In this document: positions 44,211 through 52,152 of the stretch, in pieces
Layout of the letters: each line of letters starts with the position of its first letter
Position numbering within the stretch: the stretch's first letter is position 1
Assembly: GCA_902479065.1 (NCBI GenBank)
Contig: CABSNM010000001.1
Location: 1 to 64,000 of the forward strand
Source of the DNA: an uncultured Collinsella sp.
GTDB lineage: Bacteria; Actinomycetota; Coriobacteriia; Coriobacteriales; Coriobacteriaceae
Reading direction: 5' to 3'
DNA length: 64,000 nt
Notes under the pieces: generated by a model
What the model was told of the DNA's origin: nothing
Seen by the model: the letters and a program-made list of their open reading frames with translations, nothing else
Databases searched by the model: none
Position numbers and translations under genes: made by a program

Positions 44211-45314
44211 ATGTCCAAGCCGCGTCGTCGTAAGCAGAAAAAGCAGGTCAAGGCCGAGCTCAAGCTCAGGCAGTTTGCTGCTACCGAGCTTTCTGACCAG
44301 CTTGCCGCCCAACACTCCGCCGCCGACCTGCCGCGCTTTATGGTCGACACGGTCGCCGGCGCCTATGCGCCCGCCGATGCCAAGCTCATGATCGAGGGCT
44401 TCGGCGCCGCGGCCACACGCCCGGTCACGCTGCGCGCCAACACGCTCAAGGCAACCGCCGAGGACATCGCTGCGGCGCTCGATGCCGCTGGCATCGCCCA
44501 CAACCCCGTCGCCTGGTACCCGGACGCCTTTATCCTGCCCGAGGCCCAAGTTTCCGATCTGTGGGATCTCGACATCTACCGCGACGGCAAGATCTATCTG
44601 CAGAGCCTGTCGTCCATGATGCCGCCGTTGGTCCTGGGCGCCCAGGCAGGCGAGGACATCCTGGACATGTGCGCAGCCCCTGGCGGCAAGACGACGGAGA
44701 TCGCCGCCCTCACCCAGGGACAGGCGCACCTCACCGCCTGTGAGATGAGCATTCCCCGCGCCGAAAAGCTTGAGTCCAACCTCCACCGCCAAGGTGCCAA
44801 AAACGTGCCCGTCATGCGCATCGACGCACGCGAGCTCGACGAGTTCTTCCGCTTTGACCGCATCCTGCTCGACGCTCCCTGCACCGGCACGGGCACCGTC
44901 ATCAGTGGCAACGAGAAAAGCCTGCGCGGCCTCACCGAGCAGTTGCTGAGCAAGTGCGCCCGCTCGCAGCGAGCACTTCTGGACCGCGCCATGGGTGCCC
45001 TCAAACCGGGCGGCACGCTCGTCTATTCGACCTGTTCGATCTTGCCGCAGGAAAACGAGGACGCCCTGCAAGAGGCCCTCGACAAGCATATGGACTGCGA
45101 GCTCATCCCCCTCGACGGCACGCCAAGCGAAAGTGAAGCACGACGCACCCAGGAAGCTGGTGAGGAGCCGCGCATCGAGTCCAACGCTCTGACCGAAGCC
45201 ATTGCCGCGGGTCAGGTATCGGCCATCGCCAACGGCCTGCCCGGCACGCTCACCATTCCGCCTAGCCGCGATTTTGAGGGCTTCTACATTGCCCTGATCC
45301 GAAAACGCAGCTAG
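44211..45314 (+). CDS. 16S rRNA m5C methyltransferase (RsmB/RsmF-like)
   Basis: A 367-aa NOL1/NOP2/Sun-family RNA methyltransferase. The SAM-binding loop is CAAPGGKTTEIAAL. The two catalytic cysteines are in LLDAPCTGTG and LVYSTCSILPQEN. It lacks the N-terminal NusB-like domain of RsmB. The N-terminus is strongly basic (SKPRRRKQKKQVK), probably contacting RNA. It begins 40 bp after the MetRS-like gene, with GGAAGGAAAG upstream, and may share its transcript. Confidence 0.88.
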   Translation: MSKPRRRKQKKQVKAELKLRQFAATELSDQLAAQHSAADLPRFMVDTVAGAYAPADAKLMIEGFGAAATRPVTLRANTLKATAEDIAAALDAAGIAHNPVAWYPDAFILPEAQVSDLWDLDIYRDGKIYLQSLSSMMPPLVLGAQAGEDILDMCAAPGGKTTEIAALTQGQAHLTACEMSIPRAEKLESNLHRQGAKNVPVMRIDARELDEFFRFDRILLDAPCTGTGTVISGNEKSLRGLTEQLLSKCARSQRALLDRAMGALKPGGTLVYSTCSILPQENEDALQEALDKHMDCELIPLDGTPSESEARRTQEAGEEPRIESNALTEAIAAGQVSAIANGLPGTLTIPPSRDFEGFYIALIRKRS

Positions 45315-45338
45315 CGCACGGATCCAAAACTCAACAAG

Positions 45339-45509
45339 CTATCTCTGTGCGCGTTTGCCCTGCTGGTCGCGATGCTGTTTAAGCATCGCGCGCTCCTTGC
45401 GTTCGGCCCTTTTGCCCTTAATGGCCGTGACCACAAAGTAGATGACCGCGGCGGCAACGATTGCGGCCACACACAGGCCGATCGAGCCAAACATTGCTGT
45501 CAATTCCAT
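45339..45509 (-). CDS. 56-aa single-pass membrane protein
   Basis: A small gene starting MELTAMFGSIGLCVAAIVAA, with one transmembrane helix through about residue 29, then a highly basic cytoplasmic tail (KGKRAERKERAMLKQHRD). AAAAGAGAGGTGAC precedes the ATG at 45509. Codon use is like the neighbours. It is convergent with the rRNA methyltransferase. No family is recognised. The hydrophobic helix with a basic tail resembles small envelope regulators, but that is a shape comparison only. Confidence 0.6.
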   Translation of the reverse strand: MELTAMFGSIGLCVAAIVAAAVIYFVVTAIKGKRAERKERAMLKQHRDQQGKRAQR

Positions 45510-45700
45510 ACCGCGTCACCTCTCTTTTAAACGGGACTTTCAAGATAGCACCTCGATCCCCGCCACCACAGCTCCTTCACGTTCGCCGGCCCTTCGGTCT
45601 AACGGATGGCGCGGCGGGGAAAAATCAACTCGTCAAACGATTTAGCATTCGCAATTCCGGCTGCATCGCGCCGGCCATCATCACATAGAATCGAGCCTCC

Positions 45701-46771
45701 ATGGATACCCCCAACGATCTAAATGAGCGCGTCGACGCCTTCGTCGGCACCAGCTCCTTCGACACGCCTGCGGCGGCAAACGACCAAGCTCCCATCGATG
45801 TGCCCGCCGAGGTGCACGAGGACATCGTCGCCTCGGTCGATTTCTCCGAGGTCGAGCTCGCAGACGAGTTCACCGAGCCCCAGGTAGCCGTCACGCCCAA
45901 CGGTCTGCTCCCTATGGAGCCCCTGCCCATCGACGGACGTCTGCGCAAGGCTGCCCTTCGCATGCCCGACGAGATCGAGGAGGCCAGCGGCTTCACGCTC
46001 TTCGGCCGCCGCATCAAGTCGCTCATTTACACCACCGATGTCGCGGTTATCCGCAACTCCAACGCCGATGCCGTCTTTGCGGTCTACCCTTTCACGCCGC
46101 AGCCCGCCATTACGCAAGCGCTGCTGACCGTCGCCGAATGCCCGGTCTTCGTAGGCGTGGGCGGCGGAACTACGACCGGTAAGCGCTCCGTGCAGATGGC
46201 AGCCGTCTCCGAGATGCAGGGCGCGGCGGGCTGCGTGGTCAACTCCCCCGCTACTGCCGAGATGGTCGAGCACATCACCAACATCGCCGACATCCCCGTC
46301 ATCGCCACGGTCGTTCGCTGCGACGACGATGCCCACGCCAAGGTGCGCGCTGGAGCCAAGATTCTCAACATCGCCGCCGGCAAGAACACGCCCCAGGTCC
46401 TACGCGAGCTGCGCGAGCACTATCCCAACCTGCCGCTTATCGCGCCGGGCGGCAAGACGCCCGAGAGCATTCGCGAGACCATCGCCGCCGGCGCCAACGC
46501 CATCATCTGGACGCCGCCTTCGGCCCAGCAGCTACAGACCGACATGATGCAGCGTTATCGCAAGATGAAGGAAGACGCCACACCTGTCATCTCGCGCGAC
46601 GATGTGCCCATTATCGACCAGGTCGCCGCCGCCGAGGTCAGCCAGGTCGAGAACATGAATCCCGACGTGCCGATTCCCGACGAAGTCATCGAGCGCGTCG
46701 AAGAGCATCGCGCCAACCGCGGCCTCAAGCCGTCACTGCACGGCTTCTTCTTCCGCGGAAAGAAACGCTAA
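45701..46771 (+). CDS. TIM-barrel-like protein with acidic N-terminal extension
   Basis: A 356-aa protein. Residues ~1-85 are acidic and probably flexible. Residues ~95-280 look like a (beta/alpha)8 barrel: IKSLIYTTDVAVI, CPVFVGVGGGTTTGK, IPVIATVVRCDDD, AGAKILNIAAGKN, LPLIAPGGKTPESI and GANAIIWTPPSA, with glycine-rich strand ends suited to phosphate binding. It resembles KDPG-aldolase or ribulose-phosphate-epimerase folds. The C-terminus is charged and ends FFFRGKKR. No activity can be assigned. A strong terminator follows at 46784. Confidence 0.65.
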   Translation: MDTPNDLNERVDAFVGTSSFDTPAAANDQAPIDVPAEVHEDIVASVDFSEVELADEFTEPQVAVTPNGLLPMEPLPIDGRLRKAALRMPDEIEEASGFTLFGRRIKSLIYTTDVAVIRNSNADAVFAVYPFTPQPAITQALLTVAECPVFVGVGGGTTTGKRSVQMAAVSEMQGAAGCVVNSPATAEMVEHITNIADIPVIATVVRCDDDAHAKVRAGAKILNIAAGKNTPQVLRELREHYPNLPLIAPGGKTPESIRETIAAGANAIIWTPPSAQQLQTDMMQRYRKMKEDATPVISRDDVPIIDQVAAAEVSQVENMNPDVPIPDEVIERVEEHRANRGLKPSLHGFFFRGKKR

Positions 46772-46783
46772 TCGTAACAGCAA

Positions 46784-46816
46784 GGCCCGCCCCACAAACG
46801 TGAGGCGGGCCGTTTT
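46784..46816 (+). terminator. Terminator after the TIM-barrel gene
   Basis: GGCCCGCC (46784-46791) pairs with GGCGGGCC (46804-46811), followed by TTTT at 46813-46816. Confidence 0.85.
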
Positions 46817-46852
46817 CGTTTGAGCAATCATGCAGCGACGTGATGGGGCAAA

Positions 46853-47743
46853 TTAATCCACGCGCTTGTCGCCCATAAAGAAGAGCGCCACCGTACCAGG
46901 TCCGGTATGCGAGCCAATCAGAGTACCGATGTCATTGATCTCAATCTTGCCTTTAAGCTGCGGAACCTGTTCCTCAATCAGCGCCGCAACTGCCTCGGCA
47001 TCCTCGCGGCACGCCGAGTGCGACATGATGCACTTACCCGAATAATCCGCACCGTCCAGCACGTGTGCCATCATGGTCTTAGCCATCTCGGAAATCGCTC
47101 GCTTCTTAGTGCGAATCTTCTCACGTGGCGACAGCTTACCTTCGCAATCGACCGTCATAAGCGGGCAAATCTTGAGCGCCGTGCCGATGATCGCGCTCGC
47201 GGCCGAAATGCGACCGCCGCGCAGGTAGCTCGACAGATCGGTCGAGAAGAACCAGTGGTGCAGGTTGAGTTTATGCTCCTCAATCCAAGCGGCCGTCTCG
47301 TCGAGTGAAGCCCCGCTATCGCGCACGTCGGCGGCATATTCCAGCAACAGACCAAAGCCCGAAGACGCCCCCAGCGAATCGATGACGCGTACCTTGCCGC
47401 CCTGGGGATAGCGATCCGCAAGCATCTGCGCCGCGACGCAGGCCGATCCATACGTGCCCGAAATACCCGACGACAACGTCAGGTGCAGCACGTCTTTACC
47501 CTCGGCAACAAACGGCTCCCAAAACTCCTCGTACTCGCCCACGCTCACCTGAGACGTCTTGGGCATGGCGCCCGCGGCAATCTGGGCAAAAAACTCGTCC
47601 GGCGTAATCGACTGATACAGATCGTCCGTATAGACAACATCGTCGATCTCGTAATGAAAATACGCGACGGGAATATTGCGCGATTCAAAGAACTCACGGG
47701 TTCGGTCGGCGGCGGATTCACAGGTCAGGACAAAATCACTCAT
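46853..47743 (-). CDS. DegV-family fatty-acid-binding protein, copy 2
   Basis: A 296-aa DegV/FakB-type protein. FVLTCESAADRT is a variant of the family's TDS(T/A)xDL opening, with Cys-Glu for the usual Asp. SQVSVGEYEEFW, LTLSSGISGTYGSA and SYLRGGRISAASAIIG are typical. The GSHTGPGTVALFF ending is conserved. The start at 47743 follows AAGGAGCC. It differs clearly from the first copy at 32145 and may prefer a different fatty acid. Confidence 0.88.
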   Translation of the reverse strand: MSDFVLTCESAADRTREFFESRNIPVAYFHYEIDDVVYTDDLYQSITPDEFFAQIAAGAMPKTSQVSVGEYEEFWEPFVAEGKDVLHLTLSSGISGTYGSACVAAQMLADRYPQGGKVRVIDSLGASSGFGLLLEYAADVRDSGASLDETAAWIEEHKLNLHHWFFSTDLSSYLRGGRISAASAIIGTALKICPLMTVDCEGKLSPREKIRTKKRAISEMAKTMMAHVLDGADYSGKCIMSHSACREDAEAVAALIEEQVPQLKGKIEINDIGTLIGSHTGPGTVALFFMGDKRVD

Positions 47744-48063
47744 ATGAGGCTCCTTACTCATTGCTGCGCAAATTATCGCACAGTGAGCCTACATGCGGTA
47801 CATATGTCCACTATTTACCAAATCGAACCAAAAATAGTGAACATCTTTACCACCATCGTCTCCACCGGCCCCACGCAAAAATATCTGAGAAAACACCCTC
47901 TGTCGTCTCCACTCAACCGCCATATCTACCTCAACTAAATCGATTTACCAAACCGTTCATCCGACAATTCAGCCGCTGGCGCAAAATCGAAACAAAAGCG
48001 GCGCATACTGGTAAACGTTTGACGCTGTTTATCAGTTTTACCAGCCCCATCGGAAGGTGTTTC
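47744..48063. other. Gap upstream of fbp with two inverted repeats
   Basis: CACTATTT (47809-47816) pairs with 47832-47839, and CTGGTAAAC (48008-48016) with GTTTTACCAG (48035-48044, one bulge). The fbp frame is open through this gap but lacks protein-like content. The second repeat lies just before the fbp ribosome site and may be regulatory. Confidence 0.4.
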
Positions 48064-49980
48064 ATGGTCGCATTCGATCGCAACCCGCAAGACTTCAAGT
48101 ATCTGCGCCTGCTTTCGAGACAGTTCCCCACCGAACAATCCGCGTTTACCGAGATCATCAATCTCTCGGCCATCCTCAACCTGCCCAAAGGCACCGAGCA
48201 TTTTATGAGCGACGTGCATGGCGAGTACGAAGCCTTTATGCACATCCTCAACAACTGCTCGGGCGTCGTGCGCGAGCATGTCGACGAGATTTTTGGCGAC
48301 ACGCTCACCTTTGACGAAAAGGGCGAGCTGTGCACGCTCATCTACTACCCGCACGAGAAGATCGAGCTGGTCCGCAGCCAGCGCGAGGACTCGCCCACCT
48401 GGTACAAGACGATGCTTGACCAGCTCATCATGGTCGCTCGTTCGCTTTCAAGCCGCTACACGCGCTCCAAGGTGCGTAAGGCCATACCGCGCGATTACGC
48501 CTATATCATCGACGAGTTGTTGCACACGCACCCGGACGAGAACAACTATCGCGTGCGCTATCACGAGCGCATCGTGGAGTCCATCCTGGAGACCGCCAGC
48601 GCCGACGACTTTATCGAGTCACTCGCCTCGCTCATCAAGCGCTTGGCCGTCGACCACCTGCACCTGGTGGGCGATATCTTCGACCGCGGCGGCGGCGCTG
48701 CCAAGATTATGGACCGCCTGCTCACCTACCATTCGCTCGACATCCAGTGGGGCAACCACGACCTGCTATGGATGGGCGCTGCGGCCGGTGAGCCCGCCTG
48801 CATCGCCACGGTACTGCGCAACAACCTGCGCTACGACAACTACGAGATCCTGGAGAACGACTACGGCATCTCGCTGCGTGAGCTTGTCGCCTTTGCCGAT
48901 GCTACCTACACCGCCGGTGAGTCCATCACCCCGCTGATCAAGGCCATCAATGTGCTGCTCTTTAAGCTCGAGGGCCAGATTATCCAGCGCCACCCCGAGT
49001 TCGATATGACCGACCGTCTGTTACTCGACAAGATCGAGCACGACACCAGCACGGTCACGCTCGCCGACGGCAGCGTATGGCCGCTCACGACCAACGACTT
49101 CCCCACCGTCGATCCGGCGGACCCCTATACGCTCACGTCTCAGGAGCAGCACATCATCGACAAGCTCGTGTCCGAGTTTGTCACCGCCGATCACCTGCAT
49201 CGCCATATCGATTTCCTCTATTCCCACGGCTCGATGTACAAGGTCGCCAACGGCAACCTGCTCTTCCATGGCTGCGTGCCGCTCAACGAAGACGGCACCT
49301 TTAGCAGCATGAACTGCCTGGGCACCTGGCACGCCGGCCGCGATTATCTCGATTTTTGCGACCACATCGCCCGCCGCGCCTGGCGCGTGGGCGACCGCGA
49401 CGCTCTCGACTGGATGTGGTACCTGTGGATTGGCTTCAATTCACCCGCCAGCGGACGCCTGGTGCGTACCTTTGAGCGCGCCTATATCGCCGATAAGAGC
49501 ACCTGGGTCGAGCCGATGGACCCGTACTTTACGCTTACCAAGTCGCCCTCGGTCTGCGATGATATCATGCGCGAGTTTGGCGTCGCGCCCATGGCATGCT
49601 CGCCGACCGGCCACATCATCAACGGCCACACACCCGTTAAAACCACCAAGGGCGAGCAGCCCATCCGCGCCGAGGGCAAGCTGCTGGTCATCGATGGCGG
49701 CTTCTGCCGCGCTTACCATCCCAAGACGGGCATCGCCGGCTATACGCTCATCTCGAGCTCGCGCGGCTGCCGCCTCAAGTCGCACCGGGCCTTTACGACG
49801 GTTGCCGAGGCACTCACGCGCAACGTGGACATCGAAAGCGAGACCAACCGTTTTGACCAAGCGGACCGTCGCCGCATGGTGAGCGACACCGATACTGGCG
49901 CCAAGATCCGCAGCCAAATCCAAGACCTGCGTCAGCTGCTCGATGCATATAGAAACGGTGCTATCGAGGAGCGCGCCTAG
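48064..49980 (+). CDS. fbp: Fructose-1,6-bisphosphatase class III
   Basis: A 638-aa gluconeogenic phosphatase of the Firmicute/Coriobacterial class III type, with a metallophosphoesterase core. Metal-binding motifs appear as FMSDVHGEYEAF, LVGDIFDRGGGA and QWGNHDLLWMGA, with HIINGHTPVKTTKGE near residue 525. The length matches the family (about 640-670). The ATG at 48064 with GGAAGGTG is chosen because the in-frame region before it is not conserved in character. Together with pckA it equips the cell for gluconeogenesis. Confidence 0.95.
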   Translation: MVAFDRNPQDFKYLRLLSRQFPTEQSAFTEIINLSAILNLPKGTEHFMSDVHGEYEAFMHILNNCSGVVREHVDEIFGDTLTFDEKGELCTLIYYPHEKIELVRSQREDSPTWYKTMLDQLIMVARSLSSRYTRSKVRKAIPRDYAYIIDELLHTHPDENNYRVRYHERIVESILETASADDFIESLASLIKRLAVDHLHLVGDIFDRGGGAAKIMDRLLTYHSLDIQWGNHDLLWMGAAAGEPACIATVLRNNLRYDNYEILENDYGISLRELVAFADATYTAGESITPLIKAINVLLFKLEGQIIQRHPEFDMTDRLLLDKIEHDTSTVTLADGSVWPLTTNDFPTVDPADPYTLTSQEQHIIDKLVSEFVTADHLHRHIDFLYSHGSMYKVANGNLLFHGCVPLNEDGTFSSMNCLGTWHAGRDYLDFCDHIARRAWRVGDRDALDWMWYLWIGFNSPASGRLVRTFERAYIADKSTWVEPMDPYFTLTKSPSVCDDIMREFGVAPMACSPTGHIINGHTPVKTTKGEQPIRAEGKLLVIDGGFCRAYHPKTGIAGYTLISSSRGCRLKSHRAFTTVAEALTRNVDIESETNRFDQADRRRMVSDTDTGAKIRSQIQDLRQLLDAYRNGAIEERA

Positions 49981-50058
49981 CACCACCCGCGGGGATTGGC
50001 TAAACTTGCTGAGTTTGTCATCCCCGCGGCGCTTCGGCGCCAGCTTAAGGCAGGTACC

Positions 50059-50454
50059 ATGCAAAAGCTCCTTGCGCAGATCATGAAATTTGGCGTCGTC
50101 GGTGTCATTGCCACGGTTATCGACTTTGGCATTATGAATCTGCTCCACTACGGTCTGGGCCTCAACATCCTAATCGCCAACACCAGCGGCTTTATCATCT
50201 CACTCATCTTTAACTACCTCGCAAGCATGAAGTACGTGTTTGCGCACAAGGAAGGCATGAGCCGCCGCCGCGAGTTCATCATCTTTGTCGTGCTGTCCGT
50301 GATCGGTTTGGTGCTCAACGACGGCATCGTGCTGGCGCTCAACGCCGGCCTGGGACTCGAGGCCAATATCGCCAAGATCTGCGCCACCGCGCTTGTCATG
50401 GTCTACAACTTTGTGACCCGAAAAATCTTCCTGGAGGGCGACGAGACAAAATAG
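50059..50454 (+). CDS. GtrA-family membrane protein, copy 1
   Basis: A 131-aa protein with four helices. The opening MKFGVVGVIATVIDFGIMNL and the SLIFNYLASMKYVF stretch are GtrA-like. GtrA proteins are thought to flip or hand over lipid-linked sugars. An in-frame TTG at 49996 would add 21 residues, but the ATG at 50059 has AAGGCAGG at good spacing. A paralogue follows at 50674. Confidence 0.82.
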   Translation: MQKLLAQIMKFGVVGVIATVIDFGIMNLLHYGLGLNILIANTSGFIISLIFNYLASMKYVFAHKEGMSRRREFIIFVVLSVIGLVLNDGIVLALNAGLGLEANIAKICATALVMVYNFVTRKIFLEGDETK

Positions 50455-50480
50455 CTCGAAACCCCTGCAGCATTACGGCG

Positions 50481-50576
50481 CCCACGGACGACGCGCACTC
50501 AGCGCAGTATCGTCCGTGGGTGTCGCTCGTTTACGGGCAAATTTTCAACGTTTGCGGATTAGCTCTTGAAAATTTG
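50481..50576. other. Hairpin and inverted repeat between the GtrA genes
   Basis: CCCACGGACGA (50481-50491) pairs exactly with 50510-50520, a likely terminator for the first gene. CAAATTTTCAA (50538-50548) pairs exactly with 50566-50576 around 17 nt, a possible operator for the second gene. Confidence 0.55.
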
Positions 50577-50673
50577 GCGAGTTCATATAGTTCTTGGCAA
50601 AGACCTTACGTTTCCCTCGTAAAAGCTCTAAAGTATCCTCTGCTCGATTCATCAACGCATTGGATGTGATTAC

Positions 50674-51081
50674 GTGCGCAAGGCGCTGGCACAACCTCAT
50701 ACCAAGCAGTTCCTCAAGTTTGCTGTCGTGGGTCTTATCTCCTTTGGCATCGACTGGGGCATGCTCATTGCGCTCGTCGAGCTGTTCCACCTCGACTTTT
50801 TGATGAGCACCACGGTTTCGTTTATCACGTCCGTCGTGGTCAACTACTGGCTCAGCATGAAGTACGTGTTCGACCACCGCGAAGGCATGAGCCGCAAGCG
50901 CGAGTTCACGATCTTCACCATCCTGTCGGTGATCGGCCTGGGCCTCAACGACCTGTACATGTTTGTGGGCGTCACGTTTTTGAGCATCGGCTACCAGGCC
51001 ATGAAGGCCATCGCCACGTTCCTCGTCACCTGGTACAACTACTTCAGCCGCCGCTTCTTCCTCGAGGGCGCACGGTCGTAG
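50674..51081 (+). CDS. GtrA-family membrane protein, copy 2
   Basis: A 135-aa four-helix protein parallel to copy 1 (LKFAVVGLISFGIDWG, NYWLSMKYVFDHREGMSRKR, NYFSRRFFLEG). The likely start is GTG at 50674, with only a weak ribosome site. The two copies share the MSRxREFxIF loop and a FLEG ending, so they arose by duplication. A terminator follows at 51108. Confidence 0.8.
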   Translation: MRKALAQPHTKQFLKFAVVGLISFGIDWGMLIALVELFHLDFLMSTTVSFITSVVVNYWLSMKYVFDHREGMSRKREFTIFTILSVIGLGLNDLYMFVGVTFLSIGYQAMKAIATFLVTWYNYFSRRFFLEGARS

Positions 51082-51107
51082 TCAATTCACTATTTGCTTG
51101 AATGTAT

Positions 51108-51141
51108 AACCGGTTGGAATTCCCGTTCCAACCGGTTTTTT
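51108..51141 (+). terminator. Terminator after gtrA copy 2
   Basis: Perfect 12-bp stem AACCGGTTGGAA (51108-51119) with 51126-51137, then a T-run to 51141. Confidence 0.88.
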
Positions 51142-51180
51142 GTTTGCCGAGAGACCCGGCGATCCAGTCCCATTCGCATG

Positions 51181-51218
51181 AAAAACGGGCGGCTCGGATG
51201 TTGGTCCGAACCGCCCGT
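51181..51218 (-). terminator. Terminator of the DUF4430 operon
   Basis: ACGGGCGG (51185-51192) with CCGCCCGT (51211-51218) and an inner TCGGA/TCCGA stem. On the minus strand a T-run follows (51181-51184). Confidence 0.82.
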
Positions 51219-51240
51219 CTGGCGCGCTATGTCGAGGCCT

Positions 51241-52152
51241 CTAGCCTGTAACGTAATACCAGACTACGTTGTCGCCGTTTGAGAGAACGTAGTTACTACA
51301 GGCCGTCATGGGCGTTGTGCCGTTGACGGAGTACATCCACCCGCTCGTGCCGCCGTACTGTTTCTCGGCCAAACCGCCAATCGCGGAAACATACGTGCCG
51401 TACGACGAGCCGTGTGCGTTGACAGAAAGGCCCAGCGCGCACAGGGCATCGTAAACGGTAGCGCCTTCGTTAAAGGTAAAGGTGCCACCAGAGGACACAG
51501 GATTGCCCACAGCACTCGATGTGACCGAAACCGTCACCGTTACGTAGTTGGACCCCTGCGAGCCGCCCTGACCGCCCGAGGAAGCGCTTCCGCCATTAGA
51601 GGATGAGGCTCCATCAGACGACTGACCGCCGCCCGAAGAAGCACCGCCAGACACATTGGAAGTATCACCGGCTCCCGTATTTTGGGCAGCGGATTTATCG
51701 CCAGACCTCTTGCTGTCCTGACCATCGGACTTCTTGCTATCCGAGCTTTTGTCCGATTCCTTGTGCGAAGACTCGGAATCATCCTTGGCGTCGTTCGAGC
51801 CCTTGGACTCATCTTTTGCAGCATCCGAAGATTTGGAATCCTTGGAACTAGCCTCGCCCGAAGCGGCAGACGAGCCAGACCCCTTGGTGTCCTTGGCGAC
51901 GACGCTCTCCCCCGTCACGGTCTGAACGATCCAGTCAATGGACCAGGCGCCGCTCTCGGAAGGATGGACGAAGCCCAGCGAGACGACGATCAGAATGGTG
52001 CACGCGGCAGCAAGAACGCCAAGGAGCGCCTTGCGACGAGAGGCGGACGCCGCCGAAGCGGCGCCCTGTTGCTTTGCATCGTCGAACTGAATGAACGAGG
52101 AATCTGGTTGCTTGGGGTCAGCGTCCTTGGATTTATTGGACACAACCCTCAC
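51241..52152 (-). CDS. Membrane-tethered DUF4430 protein
   Basis: A 303-aa surface protein. A single helix (ALLGVLAAACTILIVVSLGF, about residues 42-62) anchors it. Residues ~85-200 are a Ser/Lys/Asp then Gly/Ser linker. The last ~100 residues form a DUF4430 domain (GATVYDALCALGLSVN, then GGTSGWMYSVNGTTP, ending NVVWYYVTG). DUF4430 is related to the C-terminal domain of transcobalamin and intrinsic factor. The GTG start at 52152 directly follows the upstream stop codon; a second GTG at 52143 is an alternative. It is co-transcribed with the giant DUF4430 protein under a cobalamin riboswitch. Confidence 0.82.
   Translation of the reverse strand: MRVVSNKSKDADPKQPDSSFIQFDDAKQQGAASAASASRRKALLGVLAAACTILIVVSLGFVHPSESGAWSIDWIVQTVTGESVVAKDTKGSGSSAASGEASSKDSKSSDAAKDESKGSNDAKDDSESSHKESDKSSDSKKSDGQDSKRSGDKSAAQNTGAGDTSNVSGGASSGGGQSSDGASSSNGGSASSGGQGGSQGSNYVTVTVSVTSSAVGNPVSSGGTFTFNEGATVYDALCALGLSVNAHGSSYGTYVSAIGGLAEKQYGGTSGWMYSVNGTTPMTACSNYVLSNGDNVVWYYVTG

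Noticed and set aside
41894..44350. 818-codon minus-strand open frame opposite the MetRS-like gene
   Set aside because: Low-complexity Val/Gly/Leu/Ala composition typical of antisense frames in high-GC DNA. The plus strand carries clear enzyme motifs.
47761..48063. N-terminal 101-residue extension of fructose-bisphosphatase
   Set aside because: The family starts near MVAFDRNPQDF, and the in-frame stretch upstream contains promoter-like palindromes and has no ribosome site at its first codon.
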